This document shows, piece after piece, positions 7,102 to 14,145 of a stretch of 14,145 nucleotides of DNA. This DNA is from Thermohalobaculum sp035512995 (GTDB lineage Bacteria > Pseudomonadota > Alphaproteobacteria > Rhodobacterales > Rhodobacteraceae). The position numbers and the translations under genes were made by a program. The stretch is from positions 1 through 14,145 of the forward strand of contig DATKCY010000191.1 of assembly GCA_035512995.1 (NCBI GenBank). Direction: 5' to 3'. The stretch's first letter is position 1, and each line of letters starts with the position of its first letter. The notes below the pieces were generated by a model. It had not been told where the DNA came from. It did no database searches and worked only from the letters and a program-made list of their open reading frames with translations.

Positions 7102-7118
7102 GGCTGAAAAAATTAGCC
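7102..7118. promoter_or_regulatory. candidate MntR operator (GGCT-N9-AGCC dyad)
   Basis: GGCT (7102-7105) and AGCC (7115-7118) flank an A/T-only core except for one G. The dyad lies in the otherwise rare AT-rich stretch of the mntR/mnt divergent spacer, directly upstream of the -35 hexamer of the transporter promoter. Position supports an operator serving one or both genes. The sequence does not closely match the E. coli MntR box I recall, so the assignment is inference. Confidence 0.4.
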
Positions 7119-7120
7119 AG

Positions 7121-7149
7121 TTGACGATATATCAGCGTGATCCTACCTC
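7121..7149 (+). promoter_or_regulatory. sigma70-type promoter for the mnt transporter operon
   Basis: TTGACG (7121-7126) matches the -35 consensus at five of six positions, followed by 17 nt and TACCTC (7144-7149) as a weaker -10. Transcription would begin near 7156, about 20 nt before the mntA start codon. A GGAGG ribosome binding site (7166-7170) lies 6 nt before that ATG, so the leader is short and leaves little room for a riboswitch. Confidence 0.55.
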
Positions 7150-7176
7150 TCGCCCGGACACGAACGGAGGCCTTCC

Positions 7177-8163
7177 ATGCGCACCGCACCGCTGACCCTC
7201 GCCGCAGCCCTCGCAGCCCCCCTCGCGCTCGGGGCAGCCCCCGCCGCCGCCGCCAGCGACGTGGTCGCGACCACGGGCATGGTCGCCGACGCCGCCCGCG
7301 CGATCGGCGGCGACTGCCTGGCCGTCGACCAGATGATGGGCCCCGGCACCGACCCGCACCTCTACCGCGCCGGCGCCAGCGACGTGCGCGCGCTCGGCCA
7401 GGCCGACGCGATCCTCTACAGCGGCCTCTTCCTCGAGGGCCAGCTCGGCGAGGTGCTGGAGAAGCTGGGCGCCCGCACGCCGACCGTCGCGGTCGCCGAG
7501 GCGGGCCTGCCCGAGGACCGGATCATCAGGACCGGCGAGGGCTACGGCATCGACCCGCACGTCTGGATGGACGCGGGCCTCTGGTCCGGCGTCGCCGACC
7601 CGGTCGCCGACCTCGTCGCCGAACTCGAGCCCGGCTGCGCCGAGGCCGCGCGCGCGCGCGCCGACACCTACCGCGCCGAGCTCGAGGCGCTCGACCGCTG
7701 GATCGCCGAGGCGATCGCCACGATCCCGGATGACCGGCGGGTGCTCGTCACCGCCCACGACGCCTTCGAGTACTACGGCCGCGCCTACGACATCGAGGTC
7801 GTCGGCATCCAGGGCGTCTCGACCGAGAGCGAGGCCGGCATCGCCGACATCCGCGCCGTGGTCGACCGCGTGGTGGCCGAGAAGATCCCCGCGATCTTCG
7901 TCGAGAGCACGATCAGCCCGCGCACCGTCCAGGCCGTGATCGCGGCCGCGACCGAGCGCGGGCACGACCTCGCCCTCGGCCCCGAGCTCTATTCCGACGC
8001 CATGGGCGCCGACGGCACGGCGGACGGCACGTTCATCGGCATGCTCGTCTCCAACACCCGCGGCATCGTCGAGGCGCTCGGCGGCGAGGTGCCGCCGCTG
8101 CCCGAGGCCTTGCGGCCTTGGGCGAAGCGGTGGAGCGTCGAGCTCGCCAGGGAAGGCGAATGA
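7177..8163 (+). CDS. mntA: MntA, Mn/Fe-type solute-binding protein of metal ABC importer, 328 aa
   Basis: This is the periplasmic metal-binding protein that hands Mn2+ (or Fe2+) to the ABC importer encoded downstream. The Ala-rich signal peptide spans about 1-26 (ending AAAA before SDVVATTGM). It has the two-lobed cluster A-I fold with a long linking helix around 140-180. Four metal ligands are visible: His61 (TDPHLY), His128 (DPHVWMD), Glu243 (FVESTIS) and Asp274 (LYSDAMG). A Glu rather than His at the third position is typical of Mn/Fe binders such as MntC and PsaA and unlike zinc-binding ZnuA; the His-rich loop of zinc binders is also missing. Length is normal for the family. GGAGG lies 6 nt before the ATG. 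It is the first gene of the operon, opposite mntR, consistent with Mn-repressed expression. Fe2+ as an additional substrate cannot be excluded. Confidence 0.92.
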   Translation: MRTAPLTLAAALAAPLALGAAPAAAASDVVATTGMVADAARAIGGDCLAVDQMMGPGTDPHLYRAGASDVRALGQADAILYSGLFLEGQLGEVLEKLGARTPTVAVAEAGLPEDRIIRTGEGYGIDPHVWMDAGLWSGVADPVADLVAELEPGCAEAARARADTYRAELEALDRWIAEAIATIPDDRRVLVTAHDAFEYYGRAYDIEVVGIQGVSTESEAGIADIRAVVDRVVAEKIPAIFVESTISPRTVQAVIAAATERGHDLALGPELYSDAMGADGTADGTFIGMLVSNTRGIVEALGGEVPPLPEALRPWAKRWSVELAREGE

Positions 8164-8180
8164 CGGCGATTCCCGTTCCC

Positions 8181-8279
8181 GCCTCCCCCCCGTCCCCCCT
8201 CCGAGCCGGAGGGGGGAGGCGCCCGGTGGCCGCCGCACGCGTCCCCCCCTCCGCATCGGAGGGGGGTCAGGGGGGAGGC
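8181..8279. repeat. GC-rich palindromic repeat between mntA and mntB
   Basis: Two near-identical hairpins, CCCCCCTCCG-N3-CGGAGGGGGG, lie at 8194-8216 and 8244-8266. The ends of the element, GCCTCCCCCC at 8181-8190 and GGGGGGAGGC at 8270-8279, are also complementary, so the whole block is an inverted repeat with internal copies. It fills almost all of the 121-nt gap in an otherwise overlapping operon. This style of C-run/G-run palindrome is widespread between genes in GC-rich bacteria. I infer an inserted REP- or MITE-like element. Confidence 0.7.
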
Positions 8280-8284
8280 AGGCG

Positions 8285-9153
<869 letters not shown>

Positions 9154-9157
<4 letters not shown>

Positions 9158-10290
9158 GCCCGGCCGACCTCCTCGGCGACTACACGCTCCGCACGGTGCT
9201 GATGGGCGCCGCGATCCTCGGCCTCGTCTCGGGCGTGCTCAGCGTCTTCGCCGTGCTCCGGCGGCAGAGCCTGATGGGCGATGCGCTGAGCCACGCGGCG
9301 CTGCCCGGCATCTGCCTCGGCTTCATCGTGGCCGGCGAGCGCCAGCTCGGCTGGATCATGGCGGGCGCGCTCTTCTCGGGCGGCATCGCGGCGCTCTGGA
9401 TCCTGGCGCTGACGCGCACGACCCGGCTCAAGACCGACGCCGCGATCGGCTCGGCGCTCTCGGTCTTCTTCGCCCTCGGCGTCGTGGCGCTCACCTGGAT
9501 CCAGGCCGGGGGCAACGTCGCCCAGGCCGGGCTCGAGACCTTCCTGTTCGGCCAGGCGGCCGCGATCCTGCGCTCGGACCTGCCGCCGATGGCGGCGATC
9601 GCGGGGCTCGCCGTGCTGGCCATCACGGTGTTCTGGAAGGAGGTCAAGCTCGTGACCTTCGACCCCGTCTTCGCCCGAACCCTCGGCCTGCCGGTGCTGA
9701 CGATCGAGGTGGCGCTGACGGTGATGATCGCGCTCGCGGTCGTGGTCGGCCTGCAGATGGTCGGCGTCGTGCTGATGGCCTCCATGGTCATCGCGCCCGC
9801 GGTCGCGGCGCGCCAGTGGACCCGCCGGCTCGAGACCATGACCATCCTCGCCGCCGTGTTCGGCGTCGCCTCGGGCGTGATCGGCGCGGTGATCTCGGCG
9901 CTCGGCCAGGGCCTCGCTACGGGCCCGCTGATCGTGCTGGCGGCGTCGGCCATCGTGCTCGTCTCGCTCGCCTTCGCGCCCGGGCGCGGGGTGGTCTGGG
10001 AGGCGGCCCAGCGCGCCCGCGACCGGCGCGCGCTCCGCGGCCGGCAGGTGCTGACGACGCTCCTGCACCTCGCCCAGGCCCACCGCGACCGCGCCTACCC
10101 GGCCGAGGAGGGCATGGTCGACAGCTTCTACGGCTACCGCACGCGCCGGACGCTCGAGCGCCTCGACCGCCGCGGCCTCGTGGCGACGGCGTCGCACATG
10201 CCGGGCGAGGGCCGCCACTGGGTGCTGACGCCCGAGGGGCTGGCCGAGGCCGAGCGCGTCGAGGCCGACATCACTGGGCGCCGCGCATGA
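9154..10290 (+). CDS. mntC: MntC, ABC-3 family permease with C-terminal winged-helix-like domain, 378 aa
   Basis: This is one of two inner-membrane permeases forming the metal channel. Residues 1-275 are a typical ABC-3 permease with about eight hydrophobic segments, the conserved LMGDALSHAALPGI (40-52) and the ATPase-contact region WKEVKLVTFDPVFARTLG (161-178). Members without extensions end near residue 280. Here a soluble tail (about 285-378) follows: RALRGRQVLTTLLHLAQAH, RTRRTLERLDRRGLV as a likely recognition-helix region, HWVLTPEG as a wing, and a final helix. This reads as a winged helix of DtxR/MarR type. No metal-binding dimerisation domain follows. The GTG start overlaps the ATPase stop (GTGA), with GGAGA upstream; its own stop overlaps the next start (ATGA). 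Permease role is certain; the tail's DNA-binding ability is inference. Confidence 0.92.
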
Positions 10291-11426
10291 GCGTGCAGGC
10301 GATCCTCGACGACCCGGCGCTGATGATCATGGCGACCGGCGCGCTCGTCGGCACGGCCGCGGCGCTCCTCGGCCCGTTCCTGATCCTCCGCCAGAACGCG
10401 ATGCTGTCGGACGCGATCAGCCACTCGATCGTCTTCGGCATCGTCGTCGTCTGGATGGCGACCGGCGCCGTCGCGGGACCCGTCCAGATCGTGGGCGCGG
10501 CGCTGACCGGCGTGCTGACGGTCGTGCTGACCGAGGTGCTGGTCGCCTCGCGCCGGGTGCACGACGACGCCGCGATCGGGCTCGTCTTTCCCGTCCTCTT
10601 CTCGCTCGGCGTGCTGCTGCTGAACCTCTACGCCAGCGACGTCCACATCGACGCGCACACCGTGCTCTTGGGCGAGATCGGCTTCGTCTGGCTCAACACG
10701 GTCGAGGTCGGGCCCTATCTGGTGCCGCGCGCCGTCCTCTGGATGGGGACGATGACGCTCATCAACCTCGTCTTCGTGCTGGCCTTCTGGAAGGAGCTGA
10801 AGCTCGCGACCTTCGACCCGCTGCTCGCGCACGCCTTCGGGCTGATGCCGCGGGCGATGTTCTACGCGCTCCTGTTCCTGACCTCGTCGACCGCGGTCGC
10901 GGCGTTCGACGCGGTCGGCGCGATCCTGTTCATCGCCTTCATCATCGCGCCGCCCGCCGCGGCCTACCTGCTGACAGACCGGCTCTGGAAGATGCTGGTG
11001 ATCGGGGTCCTGATCTCGCTCCTCTCGACCGTTCTCGGCTACTGGCTCGCGGTCCGCCTCGATGTCTCGATCGGCGGCACGATGGCGGCGATGACGGGCG
11101 TGTTCCTGACGCTCGCCTGGGTGCTGGCGCCGCGGCACGGGCTGACGGCGGGCCTGCTCCGGGACCTGCGCCGGCGCCGGCTCGACGAGACGCGGGCGCT
11201 GGTCGTCCACCTCGCGACGCACGAGGGCACGCCCGAGGAGCGGCACGAGGAGAACCGGGCCGGCGCGCTCGGGCCCCATCTCGGCTGGACCGACGCCCGG
11301 GCCGGGACGGCGCTCAGGCGCAGCCTCGCGGGCGGCTACGTGCTCCGCGAGGGCGAGGCGCTGCACCTGACGCCGAAGGGCCGGGCGACGGCCGAGGCGC
11401 TGCTCGAGCCCTGGCGCCGCGGCTGA
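10287..11426 (+). CDS. mntD: MntD, second ABC-3 family permease with C-terminal winged-helix-like domain, 379 aa
   Basis: This is the second permease of the importer. Residues 1-285 carry about eight hydrophobic segments and the family motif MLSDAISHSIVFGI (39-52), with FWKELKLATFDPLLAHAFGL (167-186) as the coupling region. The soluble tail (about 291-379) resembles a winged helix: helix ETRALVVHLATHEG, an Asn/Glu-rich linker, helices around WTDARAGTALRRSLAGGYVL, then GEALHLTPKGRATAEALLE as wing plus last helix. It shares the LTP-G-A-E pattern with the tail of the first permease but otherwise differs, so the two tails may pair. The start is the ATG inside ATGA overlapping the previous stop; an open frame extends upstream but only within that gene. 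It is the last gene of the mnt operon, followed by 104 bp without a clear terminator. Confidence 0.92.
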   Translation: MSVQAILDDPALMIMATGALVGTAAALLGPFLILRQNAMLSDAISHSIVFGIVVVWMATGAVAGPVQIVGAALTGVLTVVLTEVLVASRRVHDDAAIGLVFPVLFSLGVLLLNLYASDVHIDAHTVLLGEIGFVWLNTVEVGPYLVPRAVLWMGTMTLINLVFVLAFWKELKLATFDPLLAHAFGLMPRAMFYALLFLTSSTAVAAFDAVGAILFIAFIIAPPAAAYLLTDRLWKMLVIGVLISLLSTVLGYWLAVRLDVSIGGTMAAMTGVFLTLAWVLAPRHGLTAGLLRDLRRRRLDETRALVVHLATHEGTPEERHEENRAGALGPHLGWTDARAGTALRRSLAGGYVLREGEALHLTPKGRATAEALLEPWRRG

Positions 11427-11530
11427 GCGCCGCTCACGCGCCCGTGTCGGCGGCTTGATTGGTCTCGCGCGCCGAACCCGGGCACTCTCCGGAAATGCCG
11501 CTTTCGCCAACGAACCCAACGGAGCCAGCC

Positions 11531-12124
11531 ATGCCCAGACCGCTCGCAGCCGCTGCCGGCCTCGCCCTCCTCGCCGCCCCTGCGGCCGCCGCGGAGTGCA
11601 CCGCCGACAAGGCGGGCGCCGATCTCGGCCACGAGGAGGCAGCCGCGCTCTACGACTGCCTCGCCGACGCGATGGTCGAGGGCTACCGCCAGGGCGAGAA
11701 GAGGTGGATCCCCGCCGAGTTCGTGGACACCTACCGCGCGTGGGGCAAGGCCGTGACCGGCCCCGCGGCGCCCGGATTCCACGGCGGCCGCTTCCTTCTG
11801 ACCTGGGTCAACGAGGCGGGCTACGACGAATACGTGAAATACGACACCGAGAGCGCCGAGATGCCGGTCGGCACCGTCATCGCGAAGGAAAGCTTCGAGG
11901 TCTCCGACACCGGCGAGGCCACCCCCGGCCCCCTCTTCATCATGCAGAAGGTCGAGCTGGAGAAGACGCCCGAGACCGACGGATGGTACTACATGATGGT
12001 CGCCCCGAACGGCGAGCCGCAGGCGGTTCCGGTGATGACCGCCTGCAACGAGTGCCACGCAAACTTCGGCGACGCCCAGGACCATCTCGGCTACCCGGTC
12101 GAGGACGTCCGCGTCTCGAACTGA
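11531..12124 (+). CDS. exported cytochrome P460-like protein with one CxxCH haem motif, 197 aa
   Basis: This is a periplasmic c-type haem protein of the cytochrome P460 type. That family includes hydroxylamine- and NO-oxidising enzymes, but also many members of unknown activity, so the reaction here is open. The signal peptide spans about 1-21 (ending AAA before ECTADK). Cys23 and Cys43 could form a disulfide. The middle holds GGRFLLTWVNEAGYDEYVKY and MPVGTVIAKESF, followed by GPLFIMQKV and DGWYYMMVAPNGE, a pattern I associate with P460 proteins. The haem-binding CNECH is at 172-176 near the C-terminus, the usual place. GGAG lies 6 nt before the chosen ATG; an upstream in-frame ATG (11459) would add a non-signal leader and is rejected. 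It stands alone, 104 nt after the mnt operon, with a hairpin just after its stop. Confidence 0.82.
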   Translation: MPRPLAAAAGLALLAAPAAAAECTADKAGADLGHEEAAALYDCLADAMVEGYRQGEKRWIPAEFVDTYRAWGKAVTGPAAPGFHGGRFLLTWVNEAGYDEYVKYDTESAEMPVGTVIAKESFEVSDTGEATPGPLFIMQKVELEKTPETDGWYYMMVAPNGEPQAVPVMTACNECHANFGDAQDHLGYPVEDVRVSN

Positions 12125-12142
12125 TCCCCGGTCGGGCGACCG

Positions 12143-12164
12143 CGTCGGGCCCTCCGGCCCGACG
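12143..12164 (+). terminator. 9-bp hairpin after the cytochrome gene, likely terminator
   Basis: CGTCGGGCC (12143-12151) pairs perfectly with GGCCCGACG (12156-12164) around a 4-nt loop, starting 18 nt after the stop codon. A T-run is absent, as is common in very GC-rich genomes. Position after the last gene of a unit and the stem strength favour transcript termination or 3'-end protection. Confidence 0.5.
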
Positions 12165-12181
12165 ACGCCCGCCCGCCCGCA

Positions 12182-12237
12182 GCCCGGCGCAGCCGGGCGA
12201 TTCCGGCGCGCCGGATGATGCCCGGTCCCGGCCGGGC
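12182..12237. repeat. run of three further GC palindromes in the preT upstream spacer
   Basis: Three short dyads follow each other: GCCCGGC-N3-GCCGGGC (12182-12198), the perfect palindrome TCCGGCGCGCCGGA (12202-12215), and GCCCGG-N6-CCGGGC (12220-12237). With the preceding hairpin they fill most of the spacer between the cytochrome and preT genes. They may back up termination or be remnants of dispersed palindromic repeats. Confidence 0.4.
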
Positions 12238-12269
12238 GCCACGGGCCGCGGATCGCCGGCAGCGCCGTC

Positions 12270-12287
12270 TTTTACCGCTTGATAAAA
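12270..12287. promoter_or_regulatory. AT-rich dyad TTTTA-N8-TAAAA upstream of preT
   Basis: TTTTA (12270-12274) and TAAAA (12283-12287) are perfect inverted arms, with an extra matching C/G pair inside. This is the only AT-rich patch in the spacer, 54 nt before the preT start, where promoter and operator are expected. TTGATA (12279-12284) could serve as a -35, but the matching -10 17 nt downstream (CAGAGT) is poor. I infer a binding site for a dimeric regulator. Confidence 0.42.
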
Positions 12288-12340
12288 TTCCGGACGGGCC
12301 GCAGAGTTTTCCTCCAGGCCGCGACAGGAGGATGCTGCCG

Positions 12341-13672
12341 ATGGACGGACCCGCGCCCGCCCCCGGACTCGCTGCCGGACGCCTCGACGCCGCCCGGCTC
12401 GCGGAGAACTTCGGCGAGCTGCACCCGCCGCTCGGCCGGCACGAGGCGCTGGTCGCGGCCGACCGCTGCTATTTCTGCTACGACGCCCCCTGCATCCAGG
12501 CCTGCCCGACCGCGATCGACATCCCGCTCTTCATCCGCCAGATCGCGGCCGGCCAGCCGCGCGCGGCGGCCCGCACGATCTTCGACCAGAACATCCTCGG
12601 CGGCATGTGCGCGCGCGTATGCCCGACCGAGACGCTCTGCGAGGAAGCCTGCGTGCGCGAGGCGGCCGAGGGCGAGCCGGTGCAGATCGGCCGGCTGCAG
12701 CGCTACGCCACCGATGCCGAGATGGCGACCGGGCGCCACCCCTACGCCCGCGCCGAGCCGACGGGCAGGCGCGTCGCCGTGGTCGGCGCCGGCCCCGCCG
12801 GGCTCGCCTGCGCCCACCGCCTGGCGGTGCTCGGGCACGAGGTCGCGCTCTACGACGCGCGCGCCAAGCCCGGCGGCCTGAACGAGTACGGCATCGCCGC
12901 CTACAAGACGGTCGATGACTTCGCGGCGCGCGAGGCGGCCTGGATCCTCGGCGTCGGCGGCATCGCGCTCGAGACCGGGCGCCGGCTCGGCCACGATCTC
13001 GACCTCGTCCGGCTCCGGGCCGACTTCGACGCCGTCTTCCTCGGGATCGGCCTCGCCGGCATCAACGCCCTCCGGGTCGAGGGCGGCGACGGGACGGACG
13101 CCGTCGCCTTCATCGCCGAGCTCCGCCAGGCCGGGGACCTGACGACCCTGCCCGTCGGGCGCGACGTCGTGGTGATCGGCGGCGGCATGACCGCGATCGA
13201 CGTGGCCGTGCAGTCGAAGCTCCTCGGCGCCGAGACCGTGACCATCGCCTACCGCCGCGGGCGCTCCGCCATGGCCGCGAGCCAGTGGGAGCAGGAGCTG
13301 GCGGCGGCGAAGGGCGTCGCCTTCCGCTTCAACGCCACCCCGGTGCGCCTGATCGGCGATCCGCTCGAGGCGGTCGAGCTCGAATACACCGAGGACGGCG
13401 CGCACGGCCTCCGCGGCACCGGGGCCACCTTCACCCTGCCGGCGGACCAGGTCTTCCGCGCGATCGGCCAGCGCCTCGACGGCGCGCCGGAGGGGCTCGC
13501 GCTCGAGGGCGGGAAGATCCGCGTCGACGCGACCGGCCGCACCTCGGTCGACGGCGTCTGGGCCGGCGGCGACTGCGCCCTCGGCGGCGACGACCTGACG
13601 GTGACGGCGACCGCCCAGGGCCGCGACGCCGCGATGAGCATTCACGTCCGCCTCATGGAGGGCACGGCATGA
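12341..13672 (+). CDS. preT: PreT-like NAD-dependent oxidoreductase (dihydropyrimidine dehydrogenase small subunit / GltD-like), 443 aa
   Basis: This is a cytoplasmic flavoprotein that passes electrons from NAD(P)H through FAD and Fe-S clusters. In PreT it partners with PreA to reduce uracil and thymine. The N-terminal Fe-S domain has eight cysteines: 43, 46, 51, 55 (CYFCYDAPCIQACP) and 90, 94, 100, 104 (CARVCPTETLCEEAC), followed by QIGRLQRYA. In pig dihydropyrimidine dehydrogenase a Gln from the matching region is a cluster ligand. FAD binding is at VVGAGPAGLACA (147-158), NAD(P) binding at VIGGGMTAIDVA (278-289), and the closing FAD motif is GVWAGGDCALGG. Length is close to E. coli PreT (412 aa). 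The ATG at 12341 has AGGAGG 9 nt upstream; the ATG at 12332 touches that site and is less likely. Its stop overlaps the VOC gene (ATGA). PreA is not seen here, so a GltD-like role with another partner is possible. Confidence 0.85.
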   Translation: MDGPAPAPGLAAGRLDAARLAENFGELHPPLGRHEALVAADRCYFCYDAPCIQACPTAIDIPLFIRQIAAGQPRAAARTIFDQNILGGMCARVCPTETLCEEACVREAAEGEPVQIGRLQRYATDAEMATGRHPYARAEPTGRRVAVVGAGPAGLACAHRLAVLGHEVALYDARAKPGGLNEYGIAAYKTVDDFAAREAAWILGVGGIALETGRRLGHDLDLVRLRADFDAVFLGIGLAGINALRVEGGDGTDAVAFIAELRQAGDLTTLPVGRDVVVIGGGMTAIDVAVQSKLLGAETVTIAYRRGRSAMAASQWEQELAAAKGVAFRFNATPVRLIGDPLEAVELEYTEDGAHGLRGTGATFTLPADQVFRAIGQRLDGAPEGLALEGGKIRVDATGRTSVDGVWAGGDCALGGDDLTVTATAQGRDAAMSIHVRLMEGTA

Positions 13673-14037
13673 TCTCCCACGTAAGCTTCGCCTCGGTCCC
13701 CGCGACCGACCTCGACCGGGCGCTCGCCTTCTGGCGCGACGTGGTCGGGCTCGAGGTCACGGTCGACTCGCACGCGATCCCCGGCATTCGCTGGATCATG
13801 CTGAGGCTCGGCACCTCCCGGACGCAGCTGCACCTCGACCACGTCGAGGCGGTGCCGGCGGCCGACCACCCCGCCCTGCCGCTGGTCGCGCCCGACGTGC
13901 CCGGCACCGTCGAGACGCTGCGCGGCAAGGGCGTCGAGATCGTCATGGAGCCGAAGCCCGCCGAGTGGGACGCCGGGACGACCTACGCGCTGATTCGCGA
14001 CAGCGAGGGCAACGTGATCCTGATCGCCTCGCAATAG
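13669..14037 (+). CDS. VOC-fold (glyoxalase/bleomycin-resistance/dioxygenase superfamily) protein, 122 aa
   Basis: This is a small single-domain protein of the vicinal oxygen chelate fold, with two beta-alpha-beta-beta-beta modules. Module 1 begins HVSFASVPATDLDRALAFWR and ends RTQLHLDH. Module 2 includes DVPGTVETLRGKGVEIVMEP and ends YALIRDSEGNVILIAS. His4 and His55 (QLHLDH) lie where metal ligands usually sit. The last ligand, normally Glu in GN-x-I-E-L, is Leu118 here, so the metal site may be incomplete and the activity unusual or absent. The start ATG overlaps the preT stop (ATGA), showing translational coupling, and a DUF1428-like gene follows after 11 nt. The specific reaction cannot be told. 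Confidence 0.82.
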   Translation: MISHVSFASVPATDLDRALAFWRDVVGLEVTVDSHAIPGIRWIMLRLGTSRTQLHLDHVEAVPAADHPALPLVAPDVPGTVETLRGKGVEIVMEPKPAEWDAGTTYALIRDSEGNVILIASQ

Positions 14038-14048
14038 GGAGAGACACC

Positions 14049-14145
14049 ATGGCCTATATCGACGGCTTCGTCGCCGCGGTCCCGACCGCCAACCGCGAGG
14101 CGTTCCGCAGCCATGCGGCCGAGTTCGCGCCGGTGTTCAAGGAGC
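14049..14145 (+). CDS. DUF1428-like protein, N-terminal fragment (cut by window end)
   Basis: Only 32 codons are present. They read MAYIDGFVAAVPTANREAFR and continue SHAAEFAPVFKE, an opening I recognise from small DUF1428 proteins of about 120 residues with a ferredoxin-like fold and unknown function. A GGGAGAG ribosome binding site precedes the ATG. It lies 11 nt after the VOC gene and probably belongs to the same transcript as preT. Confidence 0.72.
   Translation, partial: MAYIDGFVAAVPTANREAFRSHAAEFAPVFKE

Noticed and set aside
7156..7176. Possible manganese riboswitch (yybP-ykoY type) in the mntA leader
   Set aside because: The leader inferred from the promoter is about 20 nt, too short for a riboswitch.
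7132..8256. Minus-strand open frame opposite mntA
   Set aside because: Low-complexity Asp/Gly/Ala/Arg-rich shadow; mntA has all expected metal ligands in the other strand.
8181..8279. Possible CRISPR-like repeat because of two similar hairpins
   Set aside because: Only two copies with a short GC-rich spacer and inverted symmetry; no array or cas genes.

Overview
This is a very GC-rich window (an impression from reading, roughly 70% or more). It has tightly packed genes, GTG starts, 4-nt stop/start overlaps and strong GGAGG-type ribosome binding sites. Protein content points to an alphaproteobacterium, perhaps Rhodobacterales or a relative: an E. coli-type MntR repressor, a Mn/Fe-type metal ABC transporter, a P460-type cytochrome and PreT. 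The taxonomic guess is inference. I see no tRNA, rRNA, IS element, phage gene or CRISPR array.

Minus-strand block (about 198-6433, transcribed right to left): a periplasmic beta-propeller rich in His pairs, a small secreted cupredoxin-like protein, a polytopic membrane protein whose predicted mature form begins His-Ala-Phe-Gly, a conserved protein with ATP-grasp-like motifs, and a large CocE/NonD-type hydrolase. Gaps are 50, 110 and 47 nt, then a 4-nt overlap, so all five may share a transcript. The first three look like an envelope metal-handling set. Both the cupredoxin and the membrane protein are predicted to expose an N-terminal histidine after signal cleavage, a known copper-binding arrangement. 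Copper is an inference, not shown. Two dyads lie just upstream of the propeller gene.

Manganese block (6593-11426): mntR on the minus strand is divergent from a plus-strand operon of solute-binding protein, ATPase and two permeases. The 131-bp divergent spacer holds a recognisable promoter and an AT-rich dyad that is a candidate MntR operator. The binding protein has the His/His/Glu/Asp ligand set typical of Mn/Fe importers. Both permeases carry an extra C-terminal domain of about 90 residues that reads as a winged helix. A GC-rich palindromic repeat sits between the binding-protein and ATPase genes.

Right block (11531-14145): a secreted cytochrome P460-like c-type haem protein stands alone, followed by a 216-bp spacer with a cluster of hairpins and an AT-rich dyad. 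A PreT-like Fe-S/FAD/NAD oxidoreductase then overlaps a VOC-fold protein gene, and a DUF1428-like gene is cut by the window edge. No preA partner is visible for PreT inside the window.

The best candidates for something little described are the paired C-terminal winged-helix domains on both Mn permeases and the propeller/cupredoxin/HAFG-membrane protein set.
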